Assembly (NCBI GenBank): GCA_910578345.1
Contig: CAJTRA010000002.1
Coordinates: 186,001-250,000 of the forward strand
Origin: an uncultured Lachnospiraceae bacterium
Lineage (GTDB): Bacteria > Bacillota > Clostridia > Lachnospirales > Lachnospiraceae
DNA: 64,000 nucleotides
Direction of reading: 5' to 3'
Shown: positions 34,955-43,762 of the stretch, in pieces
Layout of the letters: each line of letters begins with the position of its first letter
How positions within the stretch are numbered: the stretch's first letter is position 1
Translations under genes and position numbers: made by a program
Notes under the pieces: generated by a model
The model's input: the letters and a program-made list of their open reading frames with translations, nothing else
Database searches by the model: none
Told to the model about the DNA's origin: nothing

Positions 34955-35572
34955 ATGAATCTCATCTTTTTTGCAAGTGTTGCAGCCCTCTCCATCGCCA
35001 TCGCAGTCAGTATCAGAAGAAGCAAAAAGGACCAGGCCGCCATCGAACAGGACTTCTGGGCCAGGGAAAGAGCCGCCAACAACACCAGACGTAAATCCTT
35101 AGATGATCTCGACTATATTCACATTCCCATAGAACAATTCCCCATGTCGCTTCTTGGAGATGTGCCCAAAGTCGATGATTATAAGCAGATCATCACTGCA
35201 TTGCACGAACTGCCCATCGTTAATTTCACAGGCATCAGCAACACGGAACTTAAGCTGCGCTACGGCGCCCCCAATATCGATCTGCTGACGCAGTATGACC
35301 AGAATTATACCCTTCTCGTGCGCACACTGCAGCAGTGGGCGCAGGCTCTCTATGATGCCGGCCATATTGAGGAGGCTTGTCAAATGTTAGAATTCTCTGT
35401 CTCCACAGGCACCGACATCAGCGGAACATACCGGCTGTTATGCCAGATCTATCAGGAGCAGCATACTCCTGAGAAGATAAGCGGCCTCTATCCGATCGTG
35501 GAAGTCCTAAACTCCGCCATGCAGAAATCTATCGTCCGTATTCTGCAAGAAGCTGATCGATCCGCCGGCTAG
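34955..35572 (+). CDS. Membrane-anchored helical-repeat protein of unknown function
   Basis: A 205-residue protein from the ATG at 34955 (AAAGGA nine bases upstream). One N-terminal helix (LIFFASVAALSIAIAVSI) is followed by basic residues, so the bulk is cytoplasmic. The C-terminal half is all-helical with TPR-like spacing (WAQALYDAGHIEEACQMLEF, TYRLLCQIYQEQ). I do not recognise a named family. The final 44 bases overlap the convergent exonuclease gene. Confidence 0.75.
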   Translation: MNLIFFASVAALSIAIAVSIRRSKKDQAAIEQDFWARERAANNTRRKSLDDLDYIHIPIEQFPMSLLGDVPKVDDYKQIITALHELPIVNFTGISNTELKLRYGAPNIDLLTQYDQNYTLLVRTLQQWAQALYDAGHIEEACQMLEFSVSTGTDISGTYRLLCQIYQEQHTPEKISGLYPIVEVLNSAMQKSIVRILQEADRSAG

Positions 35573-36245
35573 CCTCACTGCGGGTCAATTTCGCAACATC
35601 ATAGTCTATTACCAGTTTATGCTTGTCTATCAATTTATATAACTGCTCTTTCTGGGCTGTTGTGATCGGCGTATCCCTTCTGATCTGGTAAAGCAGCGGC
35701 CGTGGATTGAACAGGTTCTTCTCTCCTTCCGCCGCCTCTATATCATAGAACTGTTCTGCCAGTTTCTGATACAATGTTACCGTAGCCTTCGCATCTCCCA
35801 ACGCCCGATGCGCATTGTGGTCGATCCCGTAATGCTGGCACAGTTGAACCAGTCCGCGGCTCTCCAGGTTCGTCAGATATTTACGGGCAATCCCTAACGT
35901 ATCAATGCCGCTTCTCTCAAAGGACAGCTTCAGATCGACTGCCGCTTTCTTTAAGAAAGAATAATCAAATAAGACTCTGTGTCCCAGCAGGACTTCCTCT
36001 CCAATCATCGTCAGCAGCTTCGGGAATGCTTCTCCGATCTCAGGCGCCTGTTCCAATTGCTCATCACAGATCCCGGTAAGCTTAACAATCCGTTCCTCCA
36101 GCTTCCTGCCCGGATTCACAAAGGTTCCCCACTCCTCCACGATCTCATTTTCTACTACTTTCACCGCACCGATCTCGATAATCTTATCCCTTTTCGGGTC
36201 GAGCCCTGTTGTCTCCAGATCGATACAAACATATGATTCTGTCAT
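35529..36245 (-). CDS. DnaQ-like 3'-5' exonuclease
   Basis: DEDDh exonuclease of the epsilon/PolC-proofreading type, 238 residues. Exo I is CIDLETTGLDP with D9 and E11, Exo II is LGHRVLFDYSFL, and Exo III is HRALGDAKATVTLYQKL with the catalytic His and Asp. The C-terminal 60 residues (LTRSEASRRIDQLLAEYGR at the end) form a small helical domain seen in Firmicute members of this group. It may act in DNA repair or RNA turnover; the polymerase itself is not here. Confidence 0.92.
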   Translation of the reverse strand: MTESYVCIDLETTGLDPKRDKIIEIGAVKVVENEIVEEWGTFVNPGRKLEERIVKLTGICDEQLEQAPEIGEAFPKLLTMIGEEVLLGHRVLFDYSFLKKAAVDLKLSFERSGIDTLGIARKYLTNLESRGLVQLCQHYGIDHNAHRALGDAKATVTLYQKLAEQFYDIEAAEGEKNLFNPRPLLYQIRRDTPITTAQKEQLYKLIDKHKLVIDYDVAKLTRSEASRRIDQLLAEYGR

Positions 36246-36573
36246 CTTTTCCTCCGTATTCTTCTATGGCTGGTTCTGGCTCCACCATAAACAGCCGGTT
36301 TCTCTGTCACAAGACTGTTGTCTGTCACGGTGCAACAATAGTAGTATAACATATCTGGAGCAAAACAGCATGTGATTTTGATTTCATCTGCCTATTTTAC
36401 TGGACTGAACTGTTACATTTTATCAACCAGATACAATATATTGCGTTTTCTTTTTTTCCTCTACCACCATTCGCGATTTTTCGTCTATAAATTATTCTTT
36501 ACAGAATACCCTTATTAGAAATCGGAATATTTCTTTCCGTAATTTAACCTACAATAATAGGAGGGTAAAGAAA
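36246..36573. other. Intergenic stretch upstream of the XRE regulator
   Basis: About 330 AT-rich bases without a gene. Near the regulator start there is a small inverted repeat CGGAA-7-TTCCG (about 36523-36539) followed by TACAAT, which could be an autoregulatory site and -10 box, but I see no matching -35 box. Confidence 0.4.
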
Positions 36574-36921
36574 ATGAAAACAAGAATCAAAGATTTACGG
36601 TTAGAAAAAAAATTATCACAGCAGGCTCTTGCGAAAAACTTAAGTCTCAATCAGTCTACCTTGAGTAAGATTGAGAGCGAGCAATCCATTCCTGATGCCT
36701 CACTTGTAAGCGACCTGTCACGTTTCTTTCGTGTCTCTACAGACTATGTCCTGTATCTTGCTGAAGAGCGTCTTAACGCAGATCTATTATTGGCAAACAA
36801 CATGTTCCACCTCAAAAAATACCGAAATCATATGTCTATGTACCAACGACTCAATCCTATACAGCAGAAAGCATGCGATCATTTCATGCAAAGTATGCTG
36901 GGCATCGGCGAGCTGATCTGA
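36574..36921 (+). CDS. XRE-family helix-turn-helix regulator
   Basis: A 115-residue DNA-binding protein. The HTH_3 domain occupies residues 4-60: RIKDLRLEKKLSQQALAKNL then LNQSTLSKIESEQSIPDASL and RFFRVSTDYVLYLAE. The C-terminal helix (MYQRLNPIQQKACDHFMQSM) may mediate dimerisation. An AGGAGGG site lies 8 bases upstream. It is a single plus-strand gene between minus-strand neighbours, followed by a bidirectional terminator. Target genes are unknown; such stand-alone regulators are frequent in clostridia and in phage remnants, but no phage genes are near. Confidence 0.9.
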   Translation: MKTRIKDLRLEKKLSQQALAKNLSLNQSTLSKIESEQSIPDASLVSDLSRFFRVSTDYVLYLAEERLNADLLLANNMFHLKKYRNHMSMYQRLNPIQQKACDHFMQSMLGIGELI

Positions 36922-37047
36922 TCCGCCGCATAACAGTATTCTTGCTATCCTATTGCAATTCTGACAGATTGGCAGATCAATCCCCAAAAGAAGACATCAC
37001 GCTGCCAAGACTGATCTGCATGCCGCATAAATGCGGTATGTCTATAA

Positions 37048-37071
37048 AGGCGGAACCTTATGGTTCCGCCT
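37048..37071. terminator. Bidirectional terminator between XRE gene and galT
   Basis: Perfect 10-bp stem AGGCGGAACC / GGTTCCGCCT with a 4-nt loop, 26 bases downstream of galT on the minus strand; T-rich on both outward sides (TCATTTCTTT on plus, CCTTTAT on minus). Confidence 0.75.
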
Positions 37072-37097
37072 CATTTCTTTGCGCTAAAGCTGCCTGC

Positions 37098-38603
37098 CTA
37101 TTGATTCAGTGACGCAGTAAATCTGTCAAAGGCCGCCTGCCCTTCTTCATTTCTCTTATAAACACCGGAATCCTCCAATACATGCATGAACACATCCCCG
37201 ATCTCTTTATGAAGAATGTCCATCACTGTCTCCTCTGTGATCTCCGTATAGTTTGGCAGGAATTCCTCTACCCAGTCGGCATGTTTTTCCAGAATCTCAT
37301 CCTTGCGGATATCCGCCCCGGTAAGAATCGCCTGCGCCAGCTTCTCCATCTCGTCTTTGAGTCTGGCCGGCAGTACCGCTAATCCCATAACCTCAATCAG
37401 GCCGATATTTTCTTTCTTGATATGGTGCAGGTTCGCGTGAGGATGGTACACGCCCAGCGGATGCTCCTTCGTCGTGATATTATTGCGCAGTACAAGATCC
37501 AGCTCGAACTTATCTCCTCTTTTCCTGGCAATCGGTGTGATCGTATTGTGCGGCTCCCCGTCCGTCTCTGCATAGATAAATACAGATTCATCCGTGTAAC
37601 CTCTCCACGCATTCAGAATCACATCCGCCAGTGCGATCAGCCTGTCAGTATCTTCCGCCGAAATACGGATCACAGACATCGGCCAGTTCACAATGCCTGT
37701 CTCCACATCCTCAAACCCCTTTACGGTAAAGGTTCTCTCAACCTTTGCCCTTGCCATCGCAAACTCATAATGTCCGCCCTGGAAATGATCGTGGCTTAAG
37801 ATAGAACCTCCTACGATCGGCAGATCCGCATTGGAACCGACGAAATAATGTGGAAACTGTTTCACAAAGTCAAACAGCTTACAGAAAGTATCATGCTCTA
37901 TCTTCATCGGAATGTGCTGTGAGTTAAAGACGATACAATGCTCATTGTAATATACATACGGGGAATACTGGAATCCCCAGCGGCTCCCGTTGATCACCAC
38001 CGGAATGACCCTGTGGTTCTGTCTCGCCGGATGATTCACACGGCCTGCATACCCTTCATTCTCCATACACAGCAGACATTTCGGGTAACCGCTCTGCTTC
38101 GCATTCTTAGCTGCCGCAATGGCCTTCGGATCTTTCTCCGGCTTGGATAAGTTAATGGTAATATCCAGATCGCCGTATTTCGTGGATGCGATCCATTTCT
38201 GATCTTTCTGAATACGGTATCTTCTGATATAATCGCTGTCCTGGCTCAATTTATAGAAAAAATCTGTCGCTTCCTGTGGACTGTTCTCATATCGCGCCTC
38301 AAACTCAGCGATCACCTCGCTCGGCCTGGGAACCAGCATACTCATGATTTTCGTATCAAACAGATCTCTGTATACAATGCTGTTCTCTGACATAATGCCT
38401 TTCTCATAAGCATAATCCATCATGCCAGACAGAACTTCTTCCAGCTCTTCCACACACATGGCGGCTTCTTCGCTGTCGTCTTCCAACTCGTCCAGCTGGA
38501 ATAATTCCAGAAGTCTGTTCGTCGTATAAATCTTGTCCGCCTCTGTGATCAATCCGGTCTGCAGACCGTACTGCACTAATTTTCTTATATTTTTCTGTAT
38601 CAT
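37098..38603 (-). CDS. galT: UDP-glucose--hexose-1-phosphate uridylyltransferase, class II
   Basis: Leloir-pathway enzyme that exchanges galactose 1-phosphate for glucose 1-phosphate on UDP. At 501 residues it belongs to the longer Firmicute class II GalT group, not the E. coli type. Recognisable stretches are YPKCLLCMENEGYAGRVNHP, SQHIPMKIEHDTF, and GGSILSHDHFQGGHYEFAM, in which the HxHxQ-like nucleophile region SHDHFQGGH lies. GAGGAG precedes the ATG. It is the second gene of galK-galT, 41 bases after galK, and ends at a bidirectional terminator. Confidence 0.95.
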   Translation of the reverse strand: MIQKNIRKLVQYGLQTGLITEADKIYTTNRLLELFQLDELEDDSEEAAMCVEELEEVLSGMMDYAYEKGIMSENSIVYRDLFDTKIMSMLVPRPSEVIAEFEARYENSPQEATDFFYKLSQDSDYIRRYRIQKDQKWIASTKYGDLDITINLSKPEKDPKAIAAAKNAKQSGYPKCLLCMENEGYAGRVNHPARQNHRVIPVVINGSRWGFQYSPYVYYNEHCIVFNSQHIPMKIEHDTFCKLFDFVKQFPHYFVGSNADLPIVGGSILSHDHFQGGHYEFAMARAKVERTFTVKGFEDVETGIVNWPMSVIRISAEDTDRLIALADVILNAWRGYTDESVFIYAETDGEPHNTITPIARKRGDKFELDLVLRNNITTKEHPLGVYHPHANLHHIKKENIGLIEVMGLAVLPARLKDEMEKLAQAILTGADIRKDEILEKHADWVEEFLPNYTEITEETVMDILHKEIGDVFMHVLEDSGVYKRNEEGQAAFDRFTASLNQ

Positions 38604-38644
38604 GCCGCTCCTCTTTTCTGTATGCTAACCTTCCTGCTGCCACT

Positions 38645-39808
38645 CTATAATCTGCTCGGGCCGTCTCCGATCTCTACTACATAGAAGTCTGCCCTCTTAC
38701 CAACGCGCTCCTGATAAGCCGCCCCAACCTTCTCCTGGAACGAGGCAATTGCATCGTCGCGCACGATACTGACCGTACAGCCGCCGAAGCCGCCGCCCGT
38801 GATACGGGAACCGATCACACCTTCCACCTTCCATGCTTCTTCTACCAGCACATCGATCTCCTCACAGGACACTTCATAATCGTCCCGAAGGGATACATGG
38901 GATGCGTTCATCAATTCTCCGAACAGCTTAAGATCATTTTTCTTCAAAGCATCCACGGCGCGGATCGTCCTCTGGTTCTCATACACCGCATGTTTCGCCC
39001 GTCTTACGCGCACTTCACTCTGGATCGCTTCCTTATGCGCCTCAAACGCTTCCTCTGTCAAGTCGCCGAGACCCTTGATGTCCACCACCGTCTGCAATTC
39101 TTCCAGCGCTTTCTCACACTCGCTTCTTCTCTCATTATATGCCGAATTCACCAGGGAATGTTTCACATTACTGTTCGTCACCACAATCTTGGCTCCCTCC
39201 AGCATAAGCGGTGCATACTCATAGGAAAGATCCGCCGTATCCAGGAAAATAGCGTGATCCTTCCTGCCCATCGCAGAAGCGAATTGATCCATGATTCCAC
39301 AATTCATGCCATTGAAATTGTTCTCAGAATATTGTCCGATCTTCGCCAGATCCACATTCGTCACATCGAAACCATACAAGTCTTTCAACAGATATCCTGT
39401 CACTACTTCCAAAGAGGCTGAAGAAGACAGGCCGGAACCATTCGGAATATTGCCATATAACACCATATCCAGACCGCAGTCCATCTTCATGCCTCTGCCT
39501 GCAAACGCCCACATGACTCCCTTCGGGTAATTCGTCCAATCTGCTTCCTTAGAAGGCGTCAGATCATCCAGGCTGCCCTCAACGATTCCCAATCTCTCAA
39601 AATTCATAGAGTAAAATGTTAACTTTCTGTCCGTTCTCCTGCGTGCCGCAACATAGGTGCCGATCGTCAGCGCACAGGGAAAAACATGCCCGCCGTTATA
39701 GTCTGTGTGCTCTCCGATCAGGTTCACACGCCCCGGTGCAAAATATACATTCACCCCCTGTGCATCCCCGTGAAGTTCCTCGAACTTCTTCAATACTTCT
39801 GCTTTCAT
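38645..39808 (-). CDS. galK: Galactokinase
   Basis: GHMP-family kinase that makes galactose 1-phosphate from alpha-D-galactose and ATP. The galactokinase signature GRVNLIGEHTDYNGGHVFPC, the ATP-binding motif NGSGLSSSASLEVV, and the C-terminal GGGFGGCTVSIV are complete; length 387 is standard. GGAGG lies nine bases before the ATG. It has a good promoter with a palindromic site at the start point and is preceded on the same strand by an AraC-type gene that probably regulates it. Confidence 0.96.
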   Translation of the reverse strand: MKAEVLKKFEELHGDAQGVNVYFAPGRVNLIGEHTDYNGGHVFPCALTIGTYVAARRRTDRKLTFYSMNFERLGIVEGSLDDLTPSKEADWTNYPKGVMWAFAGRGMKMDCGLDMVLYGNIPNGSGLSSSASLEVVTGYLLKDLYGFDVTNVDLAKIGQYSENNFNGMNCGIMDQFASAMGRKDHAIFLDTADLSYEYAPLMLEGAKIVVTNSNVKHSLVNSAYNERRSECEKALEELQTVVDIKGLGDLTEEAFEAHKEAIQSEVRVRRAKHAVYENQRTIRAVDALKKNDLKLFGELMNASHVSLRDDYEVSCEEIDVLVEEAWKVEGVIGSRITGGGFGGCTVSIVRDDAIASFQEKVGAAYQERVGKRADFYVVEIGDGPSRL

Positions 39809-39878
39809 TCAGATATCCTCCTTCTCTGTGCTGCCCTTGTGTTCCTGCTTTCTCTTACTTCCTAATCATAATATAAAA

Positions 39879-39891
39879 AAGAGACTCTCTT
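39879..39891. promoter_or_regulatory. Palindrome at the galK start point
   Basis: AAGAGA-C-TCTCTT, perfect 6-bp arms, directly downstream of the galK -10 box, where transcription should start. Position fits a repressor operator. Confidence 0.45.
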
Positions 39892-39892
39892 A

Positions 39893-39921
39893 AATATCCC
39901 ATTGTTACACAAACCTGTCAA
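39893..39921 (-). promoter_or_regulatory. Predicted promoter of galK-galT
   Basis: TTGACA (39916-39921) and GATATT (39893-39898) on the minus strand with 17-base spacing. Confidence 0.65.
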
Positions 39922-39938
39922 AATGTTATATAAGTCTT

Positions 39939-40847
39939 CTAGCTATGTTCCTGCAGGCTGTTGATCTGATTGATAAAATCTTCTACCTGCTTCAGATACT
40001 CTTTATTCCGACGCGTCTCGCCTTTCTGCATCTCTTTACGGTATGTTGTGGGCGACATTTTCTTCATCTGTTTGAATGCTTTCGTGAACACCAAAGGATC
40101 ATGATATCCGCAGGACAAGGCGATGCTCTCGATCGGAAGCGACGTCAACTGCAATAACTCCGTTGCTTTTGTGATGCGAAACGCCGTCAGAAACTGCTGG
40201 GGCGACATTCCCATAGAATTTTGGAAAAGTGTATACAGGTAACTTCTGTTGATGCAGACATATTTCGCCACATCTGTCACTTTGATAGAATTGCAATAAT
40301 TGCTCTGGATAAAGGAAACTGCCTTGCGCACATAAGTATTCGCCTTATCGGCCTCACTCTTCTCCTCCACCGTACTTCCTTCCGCGACAATCGACAAAAA
40401 GATGCCAAGCTGGCCGTTGCGGCGCAGATCGTTAGATAATCCGAACGTGTTGTGCTCCATCATATCCTTGACAATCTGATACAGCTGCTCTGAAGCCTCC
40501 GACCGAAAAACAGGCTGCCTGACAGACAGCCCGATATTACTGACATATTCCTTTGCCTGTGTACCGCTGAATCCCACCCAGACATAGGTCCACGGATCGT
40601 CTTGGTCTGCCTGATAAAATGCCAGCTCATCGGGCGTGATCAGAAACCCATATCCTGCTTCCAATGGATATTCCTTACCGCCGATCGAGAATTTCCCTTT
40701 GCCGCTCAATATATAATGCACCAGATAATGCGGTTTTAACGCCGGTCCGAAACTGTGCAGTCCCTCCGTCTGCGAAAGCCCGCAGCAATTCACATACAGA
40801 CTGCCCGTCTGTTCCCCGGCAAATTCCAGTTTATACGCTTTTTCCAT
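39939..40847 (-). CDS. AraC-family regulator (likely galactose/galactoside)
   Basis: A 302-residue regulator with an N-terminal cupin-type AraC_binding domain (HYLVHYILSGKGKFSIGGKE, LEAGYGFLITPDE) and a C-terminal AraC HTH domain (VTDVAKYVCINRSYLYTLFQ, IESIALSCGYHDPLVFTKAF). This is the MsmR/RafR arrangement found beside alpha-galactoside and galactose genes. It is on the same strand, 130 bases upstream of galK, which has its own promoter, so the regulator likely acts there. The assignment to galactose is from context. Confidence 0.88.
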   Translation of the reverse strand: MEKAYKLEFAGEQTGSLYVNCCGLSQTEGLHSFGPALKPHYLVHYILSGKGKFSIGGKEYPLEAGYGFLITPDELAFYQADQDDPWTYVWVGFSGTQAKEYVSNIGLSVRQPVFRSEASEQLYQIVKDMMEHNTFGLSNDLRRNGQLGIFLSIVAEGSTVEEKSEADKANTYVRKAVSFIQSNYCNSIKVTDVAKYVCINRSYLYTLFQNSMGMSPQQFLTAFRITKATELLQLTSLPIESIALSCGYHDPLVFTKAFKQMKKMSPTTYRKEMQKGETRRNKEYLKQVEDFINQINSLQEHS

Positions 40848-40910
40848 ATGTTATCTGCTTTCCGTTCCTCACCACACCGACGCCCTGCAGGCTATCCTTC
40901 TGTCTTCTTC

Positions 40911-41498
40911 TCATGCTCTGCCGCGCCATTGTGAGACGACTTCCCTGCACGTTTCATACTCAAACCTGTGTAGCGCTAAGACCAGCTTATCCAGATACTC
41001 CGCAGATGCGCCGGTATGTTCAAACAATCCAAGCTGGGCCGTGATCTCCTCCGCCCGGATCGCATCAAACTCCTCCAAACACGCGTCCAGCTCAGCTAAT
41101 AACCCGCATACGACGGTTGGATCCGCCGGCTTCTTTTCGCTCTCCTGCTCCTCACAAGCTATGTTTGGTTTGATGGCCAGACAGATCTGCCTGTAGGCCG
41201 CAAGAAGCGCCGGCGTCCCGGCCCTGACTGTCTCCCACTCCTGGTTTCGGCTGCTCTGCTCCAACTTTCTGGCCATATTTGACAGCTCTAATGCGCCGAT
41301 CGTTCTGGACGTGCTCTTCAAAGAATGAACTTCGATCGTGTAAGCCTCATGGTCTTCCTCCGCCGCCGCACGCTCTATGGCTTCTGTCTGCTCCCTCGCA
41401 CATTCCATATAATCTGCCAGAATCTCCCTGTAAAGTTCTTCATCCCCTCCGGCATATTCCAGACCAACAGCCATATCAATACCTTCCATAGGATTCAT
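40911..41498 (-). CDS. Hpt (histidine phosphotransfer) domain protein
   Basis: A 195-residue cytoplasmic protein with an N-terminal four-helix Hpt domain; the phosphorylatable residue is H58 in EVHSLKSTSRTIGA, followed by LELSNMARKLEQSS. The C-terminal 80 residues form a second, shorter helical region without a second histidine motif. It passes phosphoryl groups between receiver domains. Directly upstream, 37 bases away, is a stand-alone receiver gene; the hybrid kinase they serve is not in this window. Confidence 0.88.
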   Translation of the reverse strand: MNPMEGIDMAVGLEYAGGDEELYREILADYMECAREQTEAIERAAAEEDHEAYTIEVHSLKSTSRTIGALELSNMARKLEQSSRNQEWETVRAGTPALLAAYRQICLAIKPNIACEEQESEKKPADPTVVCGLLAELDACLEEFDAIRAEEITAQLGLFEHTGASAEYLDKLVLALHRFEYETCREVVSQWRGRA

Positions 41499-41535
41499 GT
41501 GCTCTTTCCCTTCTCCATTCCTTCGGTAAAATCAC

Positions 41536-41910
41536 TCAGCGCCCAAGCGCTTCCTGCATCTTTGCCAACAGGGCATTCTTCGCCACCGGTTTCACAAGAT
41601 ATCCGGCCGGGTGCAGCTCCAGGCACTCTCTGATCGTCTCTTCATCCGTCTGCCCTGTCAGAAAATAGACAGGAATATCCTTCGTCTCCTCTCTGCTCTG
41701 CATCTCTTTGAGCACTGCCGCGCCGTTGTTCTCCGGCATCAAATAATCCAGCAATACCAGATCCGGCCTGTATTTCGACAGAAATTCCATCGCCACCTTC
41801 CCGGAGCCGATCACCGTTACTTTATAAGCATCCTGTAAGTAATAACGAAGCGTCTTCAAAGTATTTGGATCGTCATCTACAATCAAAATATGTTTTTTAG
41901 AAGCATCCAT
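41536..41910 (-). CDS. Stand-alone response regulator receiver protein
   Basis: A single CheY-like receiver domain of 124 residues from the ATG at 41910 (another ATG at 41922 directly abuts the AAGGAGG site, so either start may be used). The acidic pocket is VDDDPN, the phosphoacceptor Asp is in LVLLDYLMPENNG, and the conserved Thr and Lys are in FLTGQTDEE and YLVKPVAKN. No output domain exists, so it probably exchanges phosphate with the Hpt protein encoded just downstream. Inverted repeats lie 80-120 bases upstream. Confidence 0.9.
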   Translation of the reverse strand: MDASKKHILIVDDDPNTLKTLRYYLQDAYKVTVIGSGKVAMEFLSKYRPDLVLLDYLMPENNGAAVLKEMQSREETKDIPVYFLTGQTDEETIRECLELHPAGYLVKPVAKNALLAKMQEALGR

Positions 41911-41989
41911 ATTGATAACCATGCCTCCTTCTCAGTCTGCTGGCCTGTAACCATGCGACACAGACTTTCCCTGTCTGTCTAGCATTAAT

Positions 41990-42028
41990 GACCTTAGAAA
42001 TGTCGTTTACAATATATTTATTATTGTA
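41990..42028. promoter_or_regulatory. Operator-like inverted repeats upstream of the receiver-Hpt genes
   Basis: Two adjoining sites. GACCTTAGAAATGTC at 41990-42004 is an imperfect inverted repeat related to one ahead of the kinase gene at 58361-59839. TACAATA-7-TATTGTA at 42008-42028 is a perfect 7-bp inverted repeat. Confidence 0.4.
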
Positions 42029-42078
42029 TCTCGAAACAGCATCATTCGCAACAATCTAAACCTATTTTTAACCGCATC

Positions 42079-42110
42079 AAAAAAAGAAAGCTGCCCTATA
42101 ACAGCTTTCT
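42079..42110 (-). terminator. Terminator of tRNA-Gly
   Basis: Perfect 9-bp stem AGAAAGCTG / CAGCTTTCT with an 8-nt loop, followed on the minus strand by seven T residues; it lies eight bases after the tRNA 3' end. Confidence 0.9.
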
Positions 42111-42118
42111 CACACAGA

Positions 42119-42188
42119 GCGGGTGATGGGAATCGAACCCACGTATCCAGCTTGGAAGGCTGGTGTTCTACCATTGAACTACACCCGC
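42119..42188 (-). tRNA. tRNA-Gly (anticodon TCC)
   Basis: On the minus strand a 70-base cloverleaf: acceptor stem GCGGGTG / CACCCGC, D-arm GTTCAATGGTAGAAC, anticodon stem CCAGC / GCTGG around the loop CTTCCAA (anticodon TCC, glycine), and T-arm with TGGGTTCGATTCCCA. The CCA end is not encoded. A strong terminator follows. Confidence 0.97.
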
Positions 42189-42350
42189 ACGATCACCTGA
42201 TCTGATTCATGGAACCGGCTCTGTACGAACCTTTTATAGACTATCACAACAAGGTTGAAAAGTCAAATAAATATTTTCGCTTAACCCCGGCGCCTGAAAT
42301 ACAGATTCCTATTGCTGCAGGTGAAGGTCCTGATTCCATCGTTATCCTGT

Positions 42351-43610
42351 CTATTCAGCTCTGGCTATGTAGGACGCTACGTCCTGCCGCAGTTGTTCCC
42401 AGGCGCCTTCATTTTCTGCATAATATAACGGACACAGTTTTCCGCCGCAGTCATAGTGCCTTAAGATATCTTCTGTGGACAGATCATACTCCTCCAGCAG
42501 CCAGGCCAGTGTATGAATTAACGTATCATATGTTTCCTGTGTAAAAGAACCGTCTTCGTCCAGATAACAGCATTCGATCGAGATAGAGTCTTCGTTTCTC
42601 GTCATCACGGCATACGCCTGCTCTTCAAAGGGAATACACTGGATCAGCTCACCCTCGTAGCCGATAATCAGGTGCGCGCTGGCCGACCGCTCATGAGTCT
42701 GTGCCAAATTCGCAAAATAACTTCTGTTCTGCGCCGCCGAAGTGCCCGGATTGGCTGTATAGTGCACAAAAACACTCCTGATCCTGCCCAGGCGAGTTCC
42801 AGGGCGGGAATAGTCGTTGATTTCCAGAAGGTCCTGTATCATCTCCGGCGGTGTGATTTTATTGTCGCTGTTTGGCCCCTCATCAATCATCCTGTCCGCT
42901 ATAACCGGAACTGACTCCTTCGCCGGACTTCGATGTATCATCTGGTAGATCTCTCCTGTTATGAAATAGATCAAAACAAGACACACGATCATGAGAAATA
43001 CAACCTGCGCCTTACACAGAAGTTCTTTCCTGCGCCTCGCCCGGCGCCGTCTGATCGATTGTACCGGCCGGGCGTTTCCTCTGTAGACACGTTCTGCTTC
43101 TCTCTGGCGCTCCCTAGCCGCCGGATAAGGCTGCAGATAACGGATCTGCGAGGCATCGCTTGCGCTTCTGCTCTTAGTTTCATGCACATCCTCACGCCGT
43201 CTTTGTGTATTGGCCGGTCTTCTGACAGTAGTTTTGGATACGTCCCGCTCCTGTGCCGGCTCCCGTTCCATCTCATAGAGATTTATCGTTCTTCTCCGGC
43301 CTGTCCCTCTATCTGCGCAAGGTCTGCCAGGATTCTTCTGACTGCCGTTAACGGCGCCTCTCCTTGCACTGTTCCGATTACTGTCTCCTGCTGCCTTTCT
43401 CTCGGTACTGTCTACCCGTTGGGTACGCTTTCTTCCCGCTTCTTCCCTTTTTGGGTCACGGCCTCTGCCGTCTCGCTCGACCGCTCTGTGCGTCCTATTC
43501 TCTCTGTTCTCTCGATCGATCTGATTTCTTCTTCTGCTGCTTCTGTCTTCCTCCTCATTGAATTCCCACAGTTCAACATCCCGCCGCTCTCTTCTCTGTA
43601 CCTGTCCCAC
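42351..43610 (-). CDS. Membrane-anchored N-acetylmuramoyl-L-alanine amidase with Arg-rich cytoplasmic tail
   Basis: A 419-residue protein in three parts. Residues 1-200 are very rich in Arg, Glu and Asn and low in hydrophobics, so probably disordered and cytoplasmic. A single helix spans about 201-218. Residues about 275-410 form an Amidase_2/PGRP domain with zinc ligands H283 (VFVHYTANPG), H385 (LRHYDCGG) and C393 (KLCP), as in T7 lysozyme-type amidases. The orientation places the amidase outside, acting on peptidoglycan. The role of the tail is unknown. Upstream, 43763-43787 holds an operator-like inverted repeat. Confidence 0.87.
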   Translation of the reverse strand: MGQVQRRERRDVELWEFNEEEDRSSRRRNQIDRENRENRTHRAVERDGRGRDPKREEAGRKRTQRVDSTERKAAGDSNRNSARRGAVNGSQKNPGRPCADRGTGRRRTINLYEMEREPAQERDVSKTTVRRPANTQRRREDVHETKSRSASDASQIRYLQPYPAARERQREAERVYRGNARPVQSIRRRRARRRKELLCKAQVVFLMIVCLVLIYFITGEIYQMIHRSPAKESVPVIADRMIDEGPNSDNKITPPEMIQDLLEINDYSRPGTRLGRIRSVFVHYTANPGTSAAQNRSYFANLAQTHERSASAHLIIGYEGELIQCIPFEEQAYAVMTRNEDSISIECCYLDEDGSFTQETYDTLIHTLAWLLEEYDLSTEDILRHYDCGGKLCPLYYAENEGAWEQLRQDVASYIARAE

Positions 43611-43762
43611 CTGCTGTCCCCTCTTTTGTGCTACAATTTATGCTGTCAATCTTGTCCCAAACCGTGCCCGGAATCCAATCCTCCTCAGCATAACAGAAAA
43701 ATCTTGAAACTTTCTCTAAAAATACGCTTTCTTTTGAATTTGATAAAAGCGCTTTTGTCCCC

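Noticed and set aside
42209..42544. Plus-strand open frame next to tRNA-Gly
   Set aside because: Runs into the antisense of the amidase gene and encodes nothing recognisable.
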